Assembly: GCA_947623455.1 (NCBI GenBank)
Contig: OX392529.1
Location: 52,657,186-52,721,185 of the forward strand
Direction of reading: 5' to 3'
Length of the DNA stretch: 64,000 nucleotides
Source: Mimachlamys varia
Lineage: Eukaryota > Mollusca > Bivalvia > Pectinida > Pectinidae
Part shown: positions 33,801 through 44,047 of the stretch, one piece after another
Numbering within the stretch: position 1 is the stretch's first letter
How the letters are laid out: every line of letters begins with the position of its first letter
Position numbers and translations under genes: made by a program
The notes under the pieces: generated by a model
The model's input: only the letters and a program-made list of their open reading frames with translations
What the model was told of the DNA's origin: nothing
The model's database searches: none

Positions 33801-36800
33801 AACTGCCCAAAGAAAAAAATATGAATATGTTCTTTGGCCCGATTGACCTTAAAAGTGTGTTAATTCACACTTTGTTTGATTATGACCACGTCATAATGTC
33901 AAAACTAAATGCTTAGAAGCTTAGATGAATTTGACATTGACATTTGATCCAACAGCCTTCAGGCCTCAGTTGTCACATAGCCACTTTTATCTCATTTGAG
34001 TAGCGGCACGGTACATGTTATATACACTTTCGTAGTACACGGTCTGAAATTAAATAGAACTAGTTTAATTTTACAATTTTTTTAATAGTTTAATAGGATA
34101 CAGTTTAATTCATTTTTCGGCATTACTATATATATAAAAATAAATTTAAAAGGTGCAGCATAAGTGTGTGTTATGTCATATTTCAGTTGTTATATTGTTT
34201 GATTCTGGCAAACTTTGCTTCTGAATGGTATTACAAAATGTTAAGCAGCTTATAAGTGTTATTATTTCACCTTGACCTTTGACCAATCTGATTAAAATCA
34301 TATATTGATCTCCGCGCCGTTCCATAAACTTCTCTCTGCTGCGTTAAGATCTGAGAAAATCCCATAGGGTGTCACGTCCCGATGACCTTTTGCATTAGCC
34401 AATCAAATTACTACTTTCAGAATCTTGACAGCGAAATTTTGAGGCAACAAAGCTTGCGTAATCGCTTTTGTCCGTTTAGTCATTTTGTCACCAAAACGTT
34501 CATGTGGAATAGTGTGACGAAATGGCTTGCTGAAAGATGACAGGTCAATGGAAAATTATTTTAGTGTTAAGTAAAGAGGCGACAAAGCTCATCTGAACGT
34601 GACCTCTTATGGGATGTTGTCAGATCCTTGTAAAACAAAGTGAGAACAAGGATTTGGATTTAATCAGATTGACCTTTGACCTGACGACCTTCAGGTTTGG
34701 TAAGTTGATCGACATCTTGTTTTGATTCTGACCAGCTTTGCTCGTTTATGTCATAACAGTTACAAAATGTTAAGCACTTAATACAATGTCGTGTAACTAT
34801 GACCTTGACCTTTGACCCGGTGACTGTGCTTTGGTCAGTTAACATGTTGATTGATTCTTATCAACCTTACTTCATAAAGGCATAGTATGATATTAAACAT
34901 TTAGAACTTGACCTTTGACCGAATGACCTTGCGGTTTGGTAAGTTGAAACCTTATTTGATTTTAACCAACCTTTCTTCATTATGTTATATCAAAACATTT
35001 ATTAAGTTAAGATATCTTTAATTGTATGTTTGTTGCTATGAATCGACCAGGTTCGCGTGACCTCTGACCTTGCATGTTTACAATCGGTGTTTTTTATAGG
35101 CACACCCCCACAAGTTCGTTCCAATGCGAATTACACAGTGAATGGGACCCGAGTTACGTACGAGTGTGTAGACGGGAATGGTATTGTCACTTTCTCAAAG
35201 TATGACGAAGTGACAAGGTCATGGTCGCTGCCTGATTTGAATTGTACACGTAAGTAAAACTGGGTTGGCTTTGTGCCAGATAGAATGTACACATAACTAA
35301 CTCAAAGTGGGTTATGTGCCAGGTTGGTGTACATGTGCCAGGTAGAATGTACTAGTTAGTAATGCTAAGTTGGCTATGTGCCAGGTAGAATGTCCTAGTT
35401 AGTAATGCTAAGTTGGCTATGTGCCAGGTTTGTGTACACGTAAGTTACGCTAATTTGGCTTCGTGCCAGAAAGAATGTACTTGTAAGTAATGTTAAGTTG
35501 GCTTTGTGCTAGGTAGAGTGTTCACGTAAGCAATGTGTATTTGTCTTTGTACCCGGTAAAAAGTACGTGTAAGTAATGCTAGGTTGGTTATTTGCCAGGT
35601 AGAGTGTTCACGTACGTAATGCTAAGTTGGTGACGAGTCCGTCATATTTTACGAACAAGTCAACTAAAACGCATCCATTAAAACAACAGTTACCGTATTG
35701 CTGCACATTTTTTTTATGATTTCGGAGGTTAGTACCAACAGACGTAACCTGTGTGTCAGGATCTTGTAATTTGTATGCCTGCTCAAGAAATGTGTTACAG
35801 TAACTGTATAGCTGTATTGACAAACAGTGAATTCGTTAAGACATACCTATAGCAACAATATGTAATTATAAATCAATAATAACTACAAATTAAAAAAGTC
35901 AATTATATCTTATCTACATAATTAAAGGATTTGATATTGACTATATAAAGCATATTGATTCGTTACTGTTGTGGAAATCAGCATTATAAAATCATTTTCT
36001 ACTTAAGACACTATTAGCATATGCTAATATTTCCCCCTTTTTCAGCTCTGCCAACGAATTGGGAAGATCCGTCTCCCGTAGCTGTCCCGGGTGTGGAAAC
36101 CTTTGTGGTACGTCCATATGACGGCGTGGAGTCCCGTACAAACAAACCAGTCGTTGGAGACCATTGTCATGTTCAGCACAAATGTAAACACCTGACAGCC
36201 TCTGTACCTGTCAACAGTTGTCCCGTATCTAGATGTGATGGATACTTCAATTGGACCAGCGCTACCTTATCTTGTTCAGGTAAAATAAACTCTGTTACAT
36301 GTTTTATTGTATAATGACTCAGGTTGTCAGATGTTGTCATCTACAATATCCAGGGCCCAGTTGTTCAAAGGGTTACTCAGGTTGTCAGATGTTGTCATCT
36401 ACAATATCCAGGGCCCAGTTGTTCAAAGGGTGATTAGCTTAATCACTATTTAACGACGTTTTTCAAACTTGAATAATTCTGTCAATATAAAAGTTATAAT
36501 CTTAAACGTTTGTATGTACATTGACAATGTTAGGTATTTGACATCTGCAAAGTTGTTATCAAATCTATGGTTTCATTTTAAAGTTACAGGATAATTAAAA
36601 TTTGCACTAATCACTGATTAAGCTAATCATCCTTTGAACAACTGGGCCCAGGAGTTACGCTCACCTACGCTCATTACACTCCTGGAAAAATGTCATGGCA
36701 AAACGGAAGGCTCTGTGTGCGCCACAACGAATCCCGTAGTCACAAAACGGTTAAATTTGACAAGCTTTGAAGTTGGTTGCGGCTCCTTTGTAAATCTTCA

Positions 36801-38028
36801 AAAGCCATGCATCAGCCAAGCGATTGATAAGTTTTTTTTTGCCTGAGCGTGCCTCAAGTTTTGCAATGGCATATTCCAGGGGTGCAGTGATCGTAGGTGA
36901 GCGTTACCCCTGGTTATCGAGGATAGATGTAGTATGGTTTCTCACGTTTTCAGATATTGTATGATTAATCACACTGTCACATGTTGTATGTGATTACCCA
37001 CATTATTATAGATTGTACGACACGTGGTGTAATCAGTGAGTATATGCGTGTTCTGTACGACACGTAGTGTAATCAGTGAGTGTGCACGTGTTCTATACGA
37101 CACGTGGTGTAATTAGTGAATGTACACGTGTTCTATTCAACACGTGGTGCAATCAGTGAATGTACACGTGTTCTATATGACACGTGGTGTAATAAGTGAA
37201 TGTACACGTGTTCTATACAACATGTGGTGTAAGCAATGAATGGACACGTGTTCTATACGGCACATGGTGCAATCAGTAAATGTACACGTGTTCTGTACAA
37301 CACGTAGTGTAATCAGTGAATGTACACGTGTTCTATACAACATGTGGTGTAAGCAATGAATGGACACATGTTCTATACGACACGTGGTGTAATCAGTAAA
37401 TGTACACGTGTTCTATACGACACGTGGTGTAACCAGTAAATGTACACGTGTTCTATACGACACGTGTTGTAATCAGTGAATGAACACGTGATCTATACGA
37501 CACATGGTGTAACTAGTGAATGTACACGTGTTCTTTACGACACGTAGTGTAACTAGTGAATGTGCACGTGTTCTATACGACACGTGGTGTAAGCAATACA
37601 TGGACACGTGTTCCATACGACACGTGGTGTAATCAGTAAATATACACCCTTCTGTCATGCAGGTCCAACGTCAAATACAGGAAAGCATGCAGGGCACAAT
37701 CGATCAAAGACCTTCCTTATGTTTGACATTACTATCTAATAGTAATAGATTTAGAGCAAGCAATGATTCAGCTAATTGATGCAACATATTTTGACTTTTG
37801 ACAGTAAATGACTGCTTCGGCGGGAGTTCATATTCGGGACGAGTGAGTTGTACAATTGGGGGCATACCTTGTCAGCGCTGGGACACCCAAACTCCTCACG
37901 GCCACACTTCTTTGACAGACCGGTCTGACCTTGGAAACTTTTGCCAATTTTATGTGGATCCTCGTCCTTGGTGCTACACCACGGATCCTAGGATCAGGTG
38001 GGACTGGTGCCCAGTGGACGATTGTTAG
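30519..38028 (+). CDS. Copy C: secreted PAN-CCP-CCP-kringle mosaic protein, complete
   Basis: Six exons, join(30519..30860, 32035..32092, 33407..33559, 35100..35249, 36046..36279, 37805..38028), 1161 nt, 386 residues plus TAG, all phases matching. Signal peptide (MLAAVIVTLLLAV), PAN/apple with CYARC and RCLSVNY, two-Cys linker GLIEQC, four-Cys CCP, a second CCP-like exon unique to this copy, a five-Cys CCP-like module and a seven-Cys kringle. It is inverted relative to copies A and B, and copies B and C are divergent across 13.5 kb. The first ATG lies two codons later than in A and B (the equivalent codon is TTG), and the upstream sequence is unrelated to theirs. Introns 4 and 5 and the 3' flank are filled with minisatellites, two of them derived from exon ends. 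Ligand unknown. Confidence 0.88.
30861..32034. other. Copy C intron 1
   Basis: Contains a dispersed repeat around 31220-31470 with CACGAGTGGAAAATATCAAA and its inverse, and a tRNA-like SINE head near 31570-31660 (TCGGTCAAATGG, then GGGGTTTGAATCGC). No coding signal. Confidence 0.4.
32035..32092 (+). CDS. Copy C exon 2: two-Cys linker
   Basis: A 58-nt micro-exon after ACACAG, reading GLIEQCGDSSDPGISCGNQ plus one base, donor GTAGGT. Confidence 0.8.
32128..32313. mobile_element. Palindromic MITE in copy C intron 2
   Basis: ACAAGTGGTTGTTGGAAATG, ATTTCAC, GTTCATTAT and AAAAGTTACAA on the left recur inverted on the right (TTGTAACTTTTAAAA, ATGAAC, GTGAAAT, CCACAAGT). Confidence 0.6.
32314..33406. 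other. Copy C intron 2 remainder
   Basis: No exon or strong repeat recognised. A small palindrome ATACCACTAGTGGTAT is near 32530. Confidence 0.4.
33407..33559 (+). CDS. Copy C exon 3: sushi/CCP module
   Basis: A 153-nt phase 1-1 exon after CCAG. Four Cys, EEKGNQLLAHTSC, WRPHTPNCAG. Clearly more diverged from A/B than exon 1 is. Confidence 0.87.
34190..34985 (+). repeat. About 130-bp degenerate repeat with TGACCTTTGACC, copy C intron 3
   Basis: Units at about 34200, 34664, 34800 and 34905 share TTACAAAATGTTAAGCA, ACCTTGACCTTTGACC and GGTTTGGTAAGTTGA. One unit is split by the MITE at 34284-34671. Confidence 0.55.
34275..34680 (+). mobile_element. 388-bp MITE with 9-bp target duplication, copy 1
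   Basis: Element 34284-34671 starts CAATCTGATTAAAATC and ends TTTAATCAGATTG. ACCTTTGAC flanks both sides exactly (34275-83, 34672-80). An inverted copy lies at 53064-53450. No ORF. A nine-base duplication suggests a Mutator-type transposase. Confidence 0.8.
35100..35249 (+). CDS. Copy C exon 4: second CCP-like module lacking two Cys
   Basis: A 150-nt phase 1-1 exon after TATAG, donor GTAAGT. GTPPQV, VTYECVDG, SWSLPDLNC fit the second half of each CCP strand, but Cys1 and Cys3 of the fold are absent. No counterpart in copies A or B. Confidence 0.78.
35240..35640 (+). repeat. Minisatellite that contains the exon 4 splice donor
   Basis: Irregular units of about 45-60 bp (TTGGCTATGTGCCAGGTAG, AATGTACACGTAAGTAATGC) start at the exon 4 end. 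Copies of GTACACGTAAGT-like donor sequence recur near 35436, 35478, 35526, 35567 and 35611. Confidence 0.75.
36046..36279 (+). CDS. Copy C exon 5: Cys-rich CCP-like module
   Basis: A 234-nt phase 1-1 exon after TTTCAG. LPTNWEDPSP, VRPYDGVES, five Cys, NWTSATLSC, donor GTAAAA. Confidence 0.85.
36315..36435 (+). repeat. 60-bp tandem duplication in copy C intron 5
   Basis: GACTCAGGTTGTCAGATGTT...CAGTTGTTCAAAGGGT appears twice. It includes the left end of the next MITE. Confidence 0.65.
36411..36650. mobile_element. GGGCCCAGTTGTTCAAA MITE
   Basis: Left GGGCCCAGTTGTTCAAAGGG, TGATTAGCTTAATCA; right inverse TGATTAAGCTAATCA, CCTTTGAACAACTGGGCCC. About 240 bp, no ORF. This terminus is common in animal genomes in my recollection. 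Confidence 0.75.
36648..36913. mobile_element. MITE bounded by CCAGG...CCTGG palindromes
   Basis: Left end CCAGGAGTTACGCTCACC..CTCCTGG and right end CCAGGGGTGCAG..TACCCCTGG are inverted relative to each other, and each is itself a hairpin. It abuts the previous MITE directly. Confidence 0.6.
37022..37650 (+). repeat. 40-bp tandem array with two CACGTG per unit
   Basis: About 16 units of GTACACGTGTTCTATACGAC, ACGTGGTGTAATCAGTGAAT in copy C intron 5. Frames on the minus strand are repeat artefacts. Confidence 0.88.
37805..38028 (+). CDS. Copy C exon 6: kringle domain and stop
   Basis: A 224-nt exon after TTTGACAG. Y-GRVSCTIGG, CQRWDTQTPH, PRPWCYTTDP, IRWDWC, DDC-stop. Six kringle Cys plus one extra in VSC. 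The NPD before PWC is missing. Confidence 0.9.
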
Positions 38029-38040
38029 TGATCCTCGATG

Positions 38041-38440
38041 TCGTTACCTTCGGATTTTGAACTCGGCCACTATTGCTCTGTTGAGGAGATGTCAGTGAAA
38101 TATGCCCATTTTGCTTCAAAATCCTGAAACCAGATGGAACTGGTGCCCTGTGGACGATTTTAATGATCTTCGTGAACTTCGGATTTTGTCCCGTGCCACT
38201 TTTGCTCTGTGGAGTAGTGTCAGTGAAATACACCCTTTTTGCTTCAACGCCAATCCTGTGATCAGGTCGGACTATTGCCTTGAGGGAGATTGTCAGTTGA
38301 CCTTGCCATTAATGCTACCCCTCCAATCCTATGATCAGGTCGGACTATTGCCTTGAGGGAGATTGTCAGCGGACTTTGCCATTAATGCTACCCCTCCAAT
38401 CCTAGGATCAGGTCGGACTAGTGCCTTGTTGGAGAATTAA
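38041..38440 (+). repeat. Tandem relics of the kringle exon 3' end
   Basis: Sequence like the last 40 coding bases (CCTAGGATCAGGTGGGACTG...GTGGACGATTG) recurs at about 38122-38165, 38252-38297, 38328-38370 and 38399-38440. The first spacings are about 128 bp, then about 72 bp. The relics lie after the stop and carry frame changes. Confidence 0.75.
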
Positions 38441-38609
38441 TTGGCGGTGAATGAACTTGAAGTTTATTGAGTATGAATTTTGAGATTTGGAACGTCTTGA
38501 AAAACGATTTTCTCTTAAATCAATATATCAAATTGTGAAAGAACAATGTTAAGCTTGCTCTGCAATGGTTTGTTTTCTTTGGGGCTATGTTTGTGTTATC
38601 TCAGATAGC

Positions 38610-38845
38610 ACAAGCCAATGGGACAACGTTGGCCCAACGTAGGCCCAACGTAGGCCCAACGTATGCATACAGCAATGGCACAACGGCTTTTGTCCATTGT
38701 TCCATCGTTGGACGACTCGTGGCAGAAAATTCCGTTAAACCAACGTTGTGCCATCGTTTGAAAGCATTGTCGAACTTTGGGCCTTCGTCTAGAATAGTGT
38801 TGGCCCAACATTGAGCAATCGTCTAAAAATATTGTTGGCCCAAAA
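38610..38845. repeat. CAACGTTGGCCCAACGTAGG repeat
   Basis: Three tandem GGCCCAACGTA units and inverted related words (CAACGTTGTGCCATCG, GTTGGCCCAACATTG). A dispersed repeat, not a gene. Confidence 0.6.
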
Positions 38846-39588
38846 TGAGGTTATAGGACATAGATGAGACACAATTTATCATACATATTTTCAAAGTTCT
38901 CGCATCGCTTGAACCTGGATAAGATCTCGAGCCCAATTGTGATACTGTTGTTTTAAATGTTGCTTGTGGTATCTTCAAGGGTGTTATTTATATTATATAC
39001 AGTAGATGTTGCTTCAGTTTTTGTTCTATGGTTACGGTTGTTTTTTCTTAGTATAAGTAGGTATTGTGTATATAGATGTTTCTTTGCTCGCTGTTCATGT
39101 TGTTTATATTTTTGTAGCATTGATATGAGTTAAAACAGAAATGACTATGATAATCATTTTATTTAAATTCAACATATTTCAACATACTCACATACATATT
39201 TTGAAAAATACTCGCTTATTTTTTTCACAGCAAAAACACAACGAGTGACGTCTTACAAGTTTAATACAAAACAAACGTTGTTAGATTTATAAAAAAAAAT
39301 ACTACCCGTTTTGGGTGGTTTTTTTTTTTTTTACTTCTTTTTCAAAAATCATGCTTCTGTATAGAATTAAAAACCCTTCGTAGGTCTGACAAAACAACAT
39401 TTAATTTTACATGTGACAGAGCTGGTTCAGATCCATTTCGACTAGATCTTTTCGCAATGGGAACTTATTACAGACCATATATCTCTTCTACACGATTTCA
39501 TCTCGTATTTGTATCAAACAAAAATCAAAGTTCTGAGAGTACTGAAAGTCTCGTATTGTTCATTCTGTAAATATGGCAATTTATTAGC
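38846..39588. other. AT-rich intergenic, nothing recognised
   Basis: Poly-A and poly-T tracts near 39290 and 39325 only. Confidence 0.4.
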
Positions 39589-39589
39589 T

Positions 39590-39980
39590 TTAAAGGCCCA
39601 ATATACGTAACTTTAGGAAATTTTTCGTGATTCTGGAAAATTCTAAACAAAAATCCATTTGATAACTATGCTAAAATAAGCCTAAAACGAAGTAAACCTG
39701 AGCAATAACTAACAAGAAACTCTTGACAGAAAAATCCAAAGAATTGAAAATAATTCAGGTTGGTCCCACTTCTACAACAAGCTGAAGTTAAAAGACAGTT
39801 CAAAATGGACGCGTGTTTTCAAATACCGAGTTTCAACTGCTGCTGTACCGGTAGCCACGTAAAAATTCATCTTGAATATCGCTGATATCAGTTAATCTTA
39901 ACTAAATCTATAAATAATAAGTTATTAGGCTTGATTTTCGCTTCAAGTTTTGCCAAAAGTTACGTATATTGGGCCTTTAA
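39590..39980 (+). mobile_element. TTAA-flanked MITE (piggyBac-like), copy 3, best preserved
   Basis: Element 39594-39976 (383 bp) runs from AGGCCCAATATACGTAAC to GTTACGTATATTGGGCCT, bordered by TTAA on both sides. Related to 1052-1400 (same orientation) and 14201-14594 (opposite). Confidence 0.8.
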
Positions 39981-41205
39981 ACAAAAATGTGGTGGTTCAC
40001 CCAGGCTTCCCTTGATGAGTGGATGATACCGAGATATTAATCTAACTCTCTGACCTTACCAATCTGTAGGTCCAGTATTTCCGAATGTCATGATCCAAAA
40101 TTGGATTAAGGCTTGAATTTTGCTACTAGTTGTCACACTTGCCGTTTTTTTAACGTGAATAAAACAATGACTTCCATCTTTGTTGAGTTTGAATAGCAAT
40201 GAAATAAATTTTACGGGTCGGTTTGATTTTTTTTAAAACCTTATCATATATGGAAAATTTGTGAATTGATATCCATTCTAAGGTTACATCATTGTTAAAG
40301 CTGATCTCTTGGATATATTTATTAATTTCAAAGTATTTTGCTAAAAAATGACATGATTCGGTTATGGTCGGATTTTGGCCCGGTCTCCGTATATGTTATT
40401 CAGAACCTAACTTCTTCGGAAGTGTACGGGGTTGTTTTGCCTTTTCATCATAACACAACCACAACACTACATAAACTGATTTGATATAAAAATCACAAAG
40501 AAAACTAATCAAACGGAATTAAACCTGGGTCGCTCTTGTATCTCCGTTTGGTTGTAGGTAAATGAAATCGTTGCCATTGCTTATCGGCTTTTTGTGCCAT
40601 AAAACGGAAGAGCATTGCGTCGAGAATAAGACAACCTCGTGCTGTGCACACAAACAGAATTTATGTATTACTTATCATCGTGACAAACTGCGTGTCCGAC
40701 AAACAGCGTGCACATCCGGGTGATTGTCTAGAGTTCGGCATTACTTCCGGAAATTCCAGGCACCTGTCACATTGATTATCTACTGTACGTAAAATGTTTT
40801 CCGGAACAAAATAAAAGATATTTCGAATTTCAAAAACAATAGGAATACTGTTTTCTGCAGACAAATAAGGCCCTGCCTATTTGTGTTCAAAGTTGAGGCG
40901 ATATCGAAAACGAAAGTAAACAATACCCAAGCGGAAACATAAAGTGTCTACGGTAGCAAAGATCTGCGTTTTACAGCGGTCTAAGCAGTGGCTTTCTGGA
41001 AATAAAAATCATTAATTCGTTAAAAATCGAAACACATTTCCATCCTGAAAATAGGAATTAATGCGGATTGAAGTTTTAAAATTTTCAGCAACGTAATGCT
41101 GGAAAAGTGGTTCCCTGTCACGTTTGAAAATCTGGTAATCCCAATCGAAAACTCGACTGTCATTAACACATTTTACAGGGATTCATTCACTGAAATATTA
41201 TAGAA
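39981..41205. other. Intergenic, no supported gene
   Basis: A 67-codon minus-strand frame at 40661-40864 with CDRC and CARC words is the only candidate; no splice context supports it. Confidence 0.35.
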
Positions 41206-41255
41206 AATTGACTATCCGAAAATGCGCTTATGAACGCACATTCGGATAGTCATTT
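41205..41255. repeat. Hairpin TGACTATCCGAA...TTCGGATAGTCA
   Basis: Arms of about 20 bp, with 2 mismatches, around an 8-base loop. May be a tiny MITE. Confidence 0.6.
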
Positions 41256-41769
41256 TAACTGAAAAGTCGGCATTTTCGTTTAAATATCTACACACATCTA
41301 CTACATTTACTGTACATAATGTAATTTTGCGAGTACTCCCTGAGGATGAGTCAATTAACATTAAAGGTGCATAGATATGTCATATTGTTCACTCAAACAT
41401 TCCTTATTTCGTTCATCTCGTAGTATCATATTCATTTTTTTTTAAATACATGATAATGTATAAAATTTAACATGTAAAATAACATATAAGAACGAACATT
41501 TACAATATTAAAACAAAACAAAACAAAAACCTGATAAACCAATTACTGTACATATTATATGTTAATCTGAATAAACATGCTTCTCCACTACTTTGTTCAA
41601 AAATAATTATTTAACGCATCAATCACCTTAACCAACGTGACGTCAAAACAAAAACATACAGCTTGATGACGTCATCAATAACCAGTGTCGTCTGCTAATG
41701 AATACCTCATCAACCACCTGGTTCGACTGATTAACAAATAAATGTTGATTGCTATATTGCGTCATATTA

Positions 41770-41960
41770 TTCGATTCCCCGACCATACGTGAAAAGGTAA
41801 GGGGTCCCCTGCCCGACCACGCGGGTTTTCTCCGGGTATTCCGGTTTCCTCCCACAATAAGACACACACACCCCATGCTATCGTCCAAGGCAAGAAAAAT
41901 TATAAATATAAGTTGTATAAGTTGTTTCACTGTAACATAAATCAAGTTTATATATGTGTC
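41770..41960 (+). mobile_element. SINE body (no clear tRNA head)
   Basis: ACGTGAAAAGGTAAGGGGTC, CACGCGGGTTTTCTCCGGGT, TCCGGTTTCCTCCCACAATA and the tail ATATAAGTTGTATAA match 52560-52740. Confidence 0.6.
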
Positions 41961-42670
41961 AAGTCGACTTTATACAACTTTCAATTATTTCGTCATAAAT
42001 GAAGTATTAGTTTTAAATGATGGTTGTTTTTTTTAGGATTTAAGACTGTTTTAATAACTTGCCTGAAAGCGAAATTATTATAACGAGTTAGCTCCTTATC
42101 AAAATTAAACGGCAAAGGAACCAAACTTTTCACATTACATGTTCAGTTTTCGGCAATGATTTTATCAAAATCTCGGAACTTTTTACGGAAATATGCAAAA
42201 CGTCAATAAGAAATGTACAGTATAAGTAACTTCCCTTAAAGGTGTGACTTTTACCTAGCGGGCTATGGGGAAGTAAACATTGGGAACATCCGGAGCTTAA
42301 TTAAGGCAGCGATGTTTACATAAACATTAAGAGGTACAAATGCTAACATACATTATCCATGCATTAATAACACTGATAATACTTGAGCAAATGTATTTAC
42401 ATTCCCATCTGTCATAGTGACGTCACATCCGACACCATTGTAAACAAGAGCAATAAAGGCACTACAAAACCTGTCTGCTGACGACAATTAGACACAATTT
42501 TGTGAGCTTCATATTGAAATAGTTTTCTAGTTGTAGTCATTTAATTTCGAAACAACTGCCATACAGCAATTATCTGTTCTTTGTAATAAAAAATATCATT
42601 ATTTTTTGTTCCTTTGTTATCGCTTTATTCCACCTTTTACCCCCACCTTCAGTCGCTACAAGTTACCAAA
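41961..42670. other. Intergenic, nothing recognised
   Basis: Mixed AT-rich sequence without coding signal. Confidence 0.4.
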
Positions 42671-42787
42671 TGCAACGTTCAATCGGGAACCGTCGGCACT
42701 TTCCGTAAACGAGAAAATATTCTAAAATATTCTAAAGGTATTTTCTCGTATACGGAAAGTGCCGACGGTCCCCGATTGTGCAATGTT
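42671..42787. mobile_element. 99-bp palindromic MITE with 9-bp target duplication, copy 1
   Basis: Element 42680-42778: CAATCGGGAACCGTCGGCAC...inverse. Flanks TGCAACGTT and TGCAATGTT (one mismatch). The second copy is at 47517-47612. Confidence 0.78.
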
Positions 42788-43260
42788 TTGTAAACCATCA
42801 ATAATTTGAAGTATCTATGGAATATGCATATTTACCTATGATTTGATATTTCAAATTAGCCCGAAATCAAATTCTTGTAGAATTTCAACAAAAAATAAAC
42901 GTTACAGTATATGATGTTTCTTCATTTGTGACGATATCAGTTGAAGTATTCACCAATCGGAACTGTCCATTTCACTTCATGTAATTCCCCGGATTCTCAC
43001 ACTGTTTACTTTTATGTAAATGTGCCTACGAACAAACAGGTATTCGCTCCGTTTCACTAATTATGACATGTATGTTCTTTGTCAGTCCGCCCTTGCCCGG
43101 AAACGGTTCATGGCCTTCGCAGACGACAATCCCGTTTTTTCCTGATGCCGAAATGTGTATGACGTTGTACTTCAAAAACGTAGTATAAAGACAGTTTAAC
43201 TGGATTCACCGCTCGAATGATAAAACGCATTGCTGTTTATACCAGTCGTTCGACAAAACT

Positions 43261-43291
43261 CGGCAGATTCCGTAACCTACGGAATCTGCCG
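43261..43291. promoter_or_regulatory. Perfect hairpin 41 nt after the GPCR stop
   Basis: CGGCAGATTCCGTA, a 3-base loop ACC, then the exact inverse: 14-bp arms. It would lie in the GPCR 3' UTR. Could be an RNA structure or a transposon footprint. Confidence 0.5.
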
Positions 43292-43332
43292 ATGTTTGCC
43301 GGATGACATACCAGTGCCATCCATTATTTAGG

Positions 43333-44047
43333 TCACGTTTGTGTGTAAATAAGGTCTGCTGGTCGGACGTGAATAAGCATTGGCTGTCCTGCATTGATGT
43401 GGTCTCTCCTTGGCGGAAGTGAGATCAGTTCTCGCTGTTCATGTCTCCGATGAAGCGTTCTTGGTAAAGCAGGCATTACCTCCCCTTCGTCGCCAAAAAG
43501 CATTGCATTGATACTGACGTTTTCACACACAAATGTTGCTTTACAAAACTTTCTGAAAGTTTTACTCACAAAACAATAAATGACTGGATTTGTCGCTGTT
43601 GTTGAATACGAAAAACAAGGAGAGTAAATTTTGACGTAATACAAAAACTGATTGTTGGACATCCCAAAGCCGTCCATTATAGCTGCTAGGTGTAACGGCA
43701 GCCAACATATCGCGAAGGTCAAGGTCACAACAAAAACGACCTTCAGAATTCGTTGTCGCGTCTGAAGGGTTGCAATACGCATTTGGTTAAATCTAAGACC
43801 CCCTGTTGAGATTGCTCTCATTTTCCTAGCAATTTGGATGTAGCAGAACCCTAAGATGAAAAGTGGGATGGCATACATTAAAATGAATAGCATCGTGACA
43901 TATATTTTCATCTGTGCTTTCTCCAGAGTTTCCATACAAAACGTCTTGAATGATACGATCTCCCGTGTGATTTTGATGACAGGCGAAAATGCCGTAATCG
44001 AAATGAACCAAATGGCCATCAGGACAATGAGCGTCCGATTCTTTGTT
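43333..44047 (-). CDS. GPCR exon 3: TM4-TM7 and tail
   Basis: Acceptor TTTCAG then TKNRTLIVLM. TM4, ECL2 Cys (FCMETLEK), TM5, TM6 with ICWLP, TM7 with NPVIYCF, then the tail to a stop at 43333-43335. Confidence 0.92.

Noticed and set aside
40661..40864. 67-codon minus-strand frame with CDRC and CARC
   Set aside because: No acceptor/donor or domain match by eye; not above chance in this AT-rich sequence.
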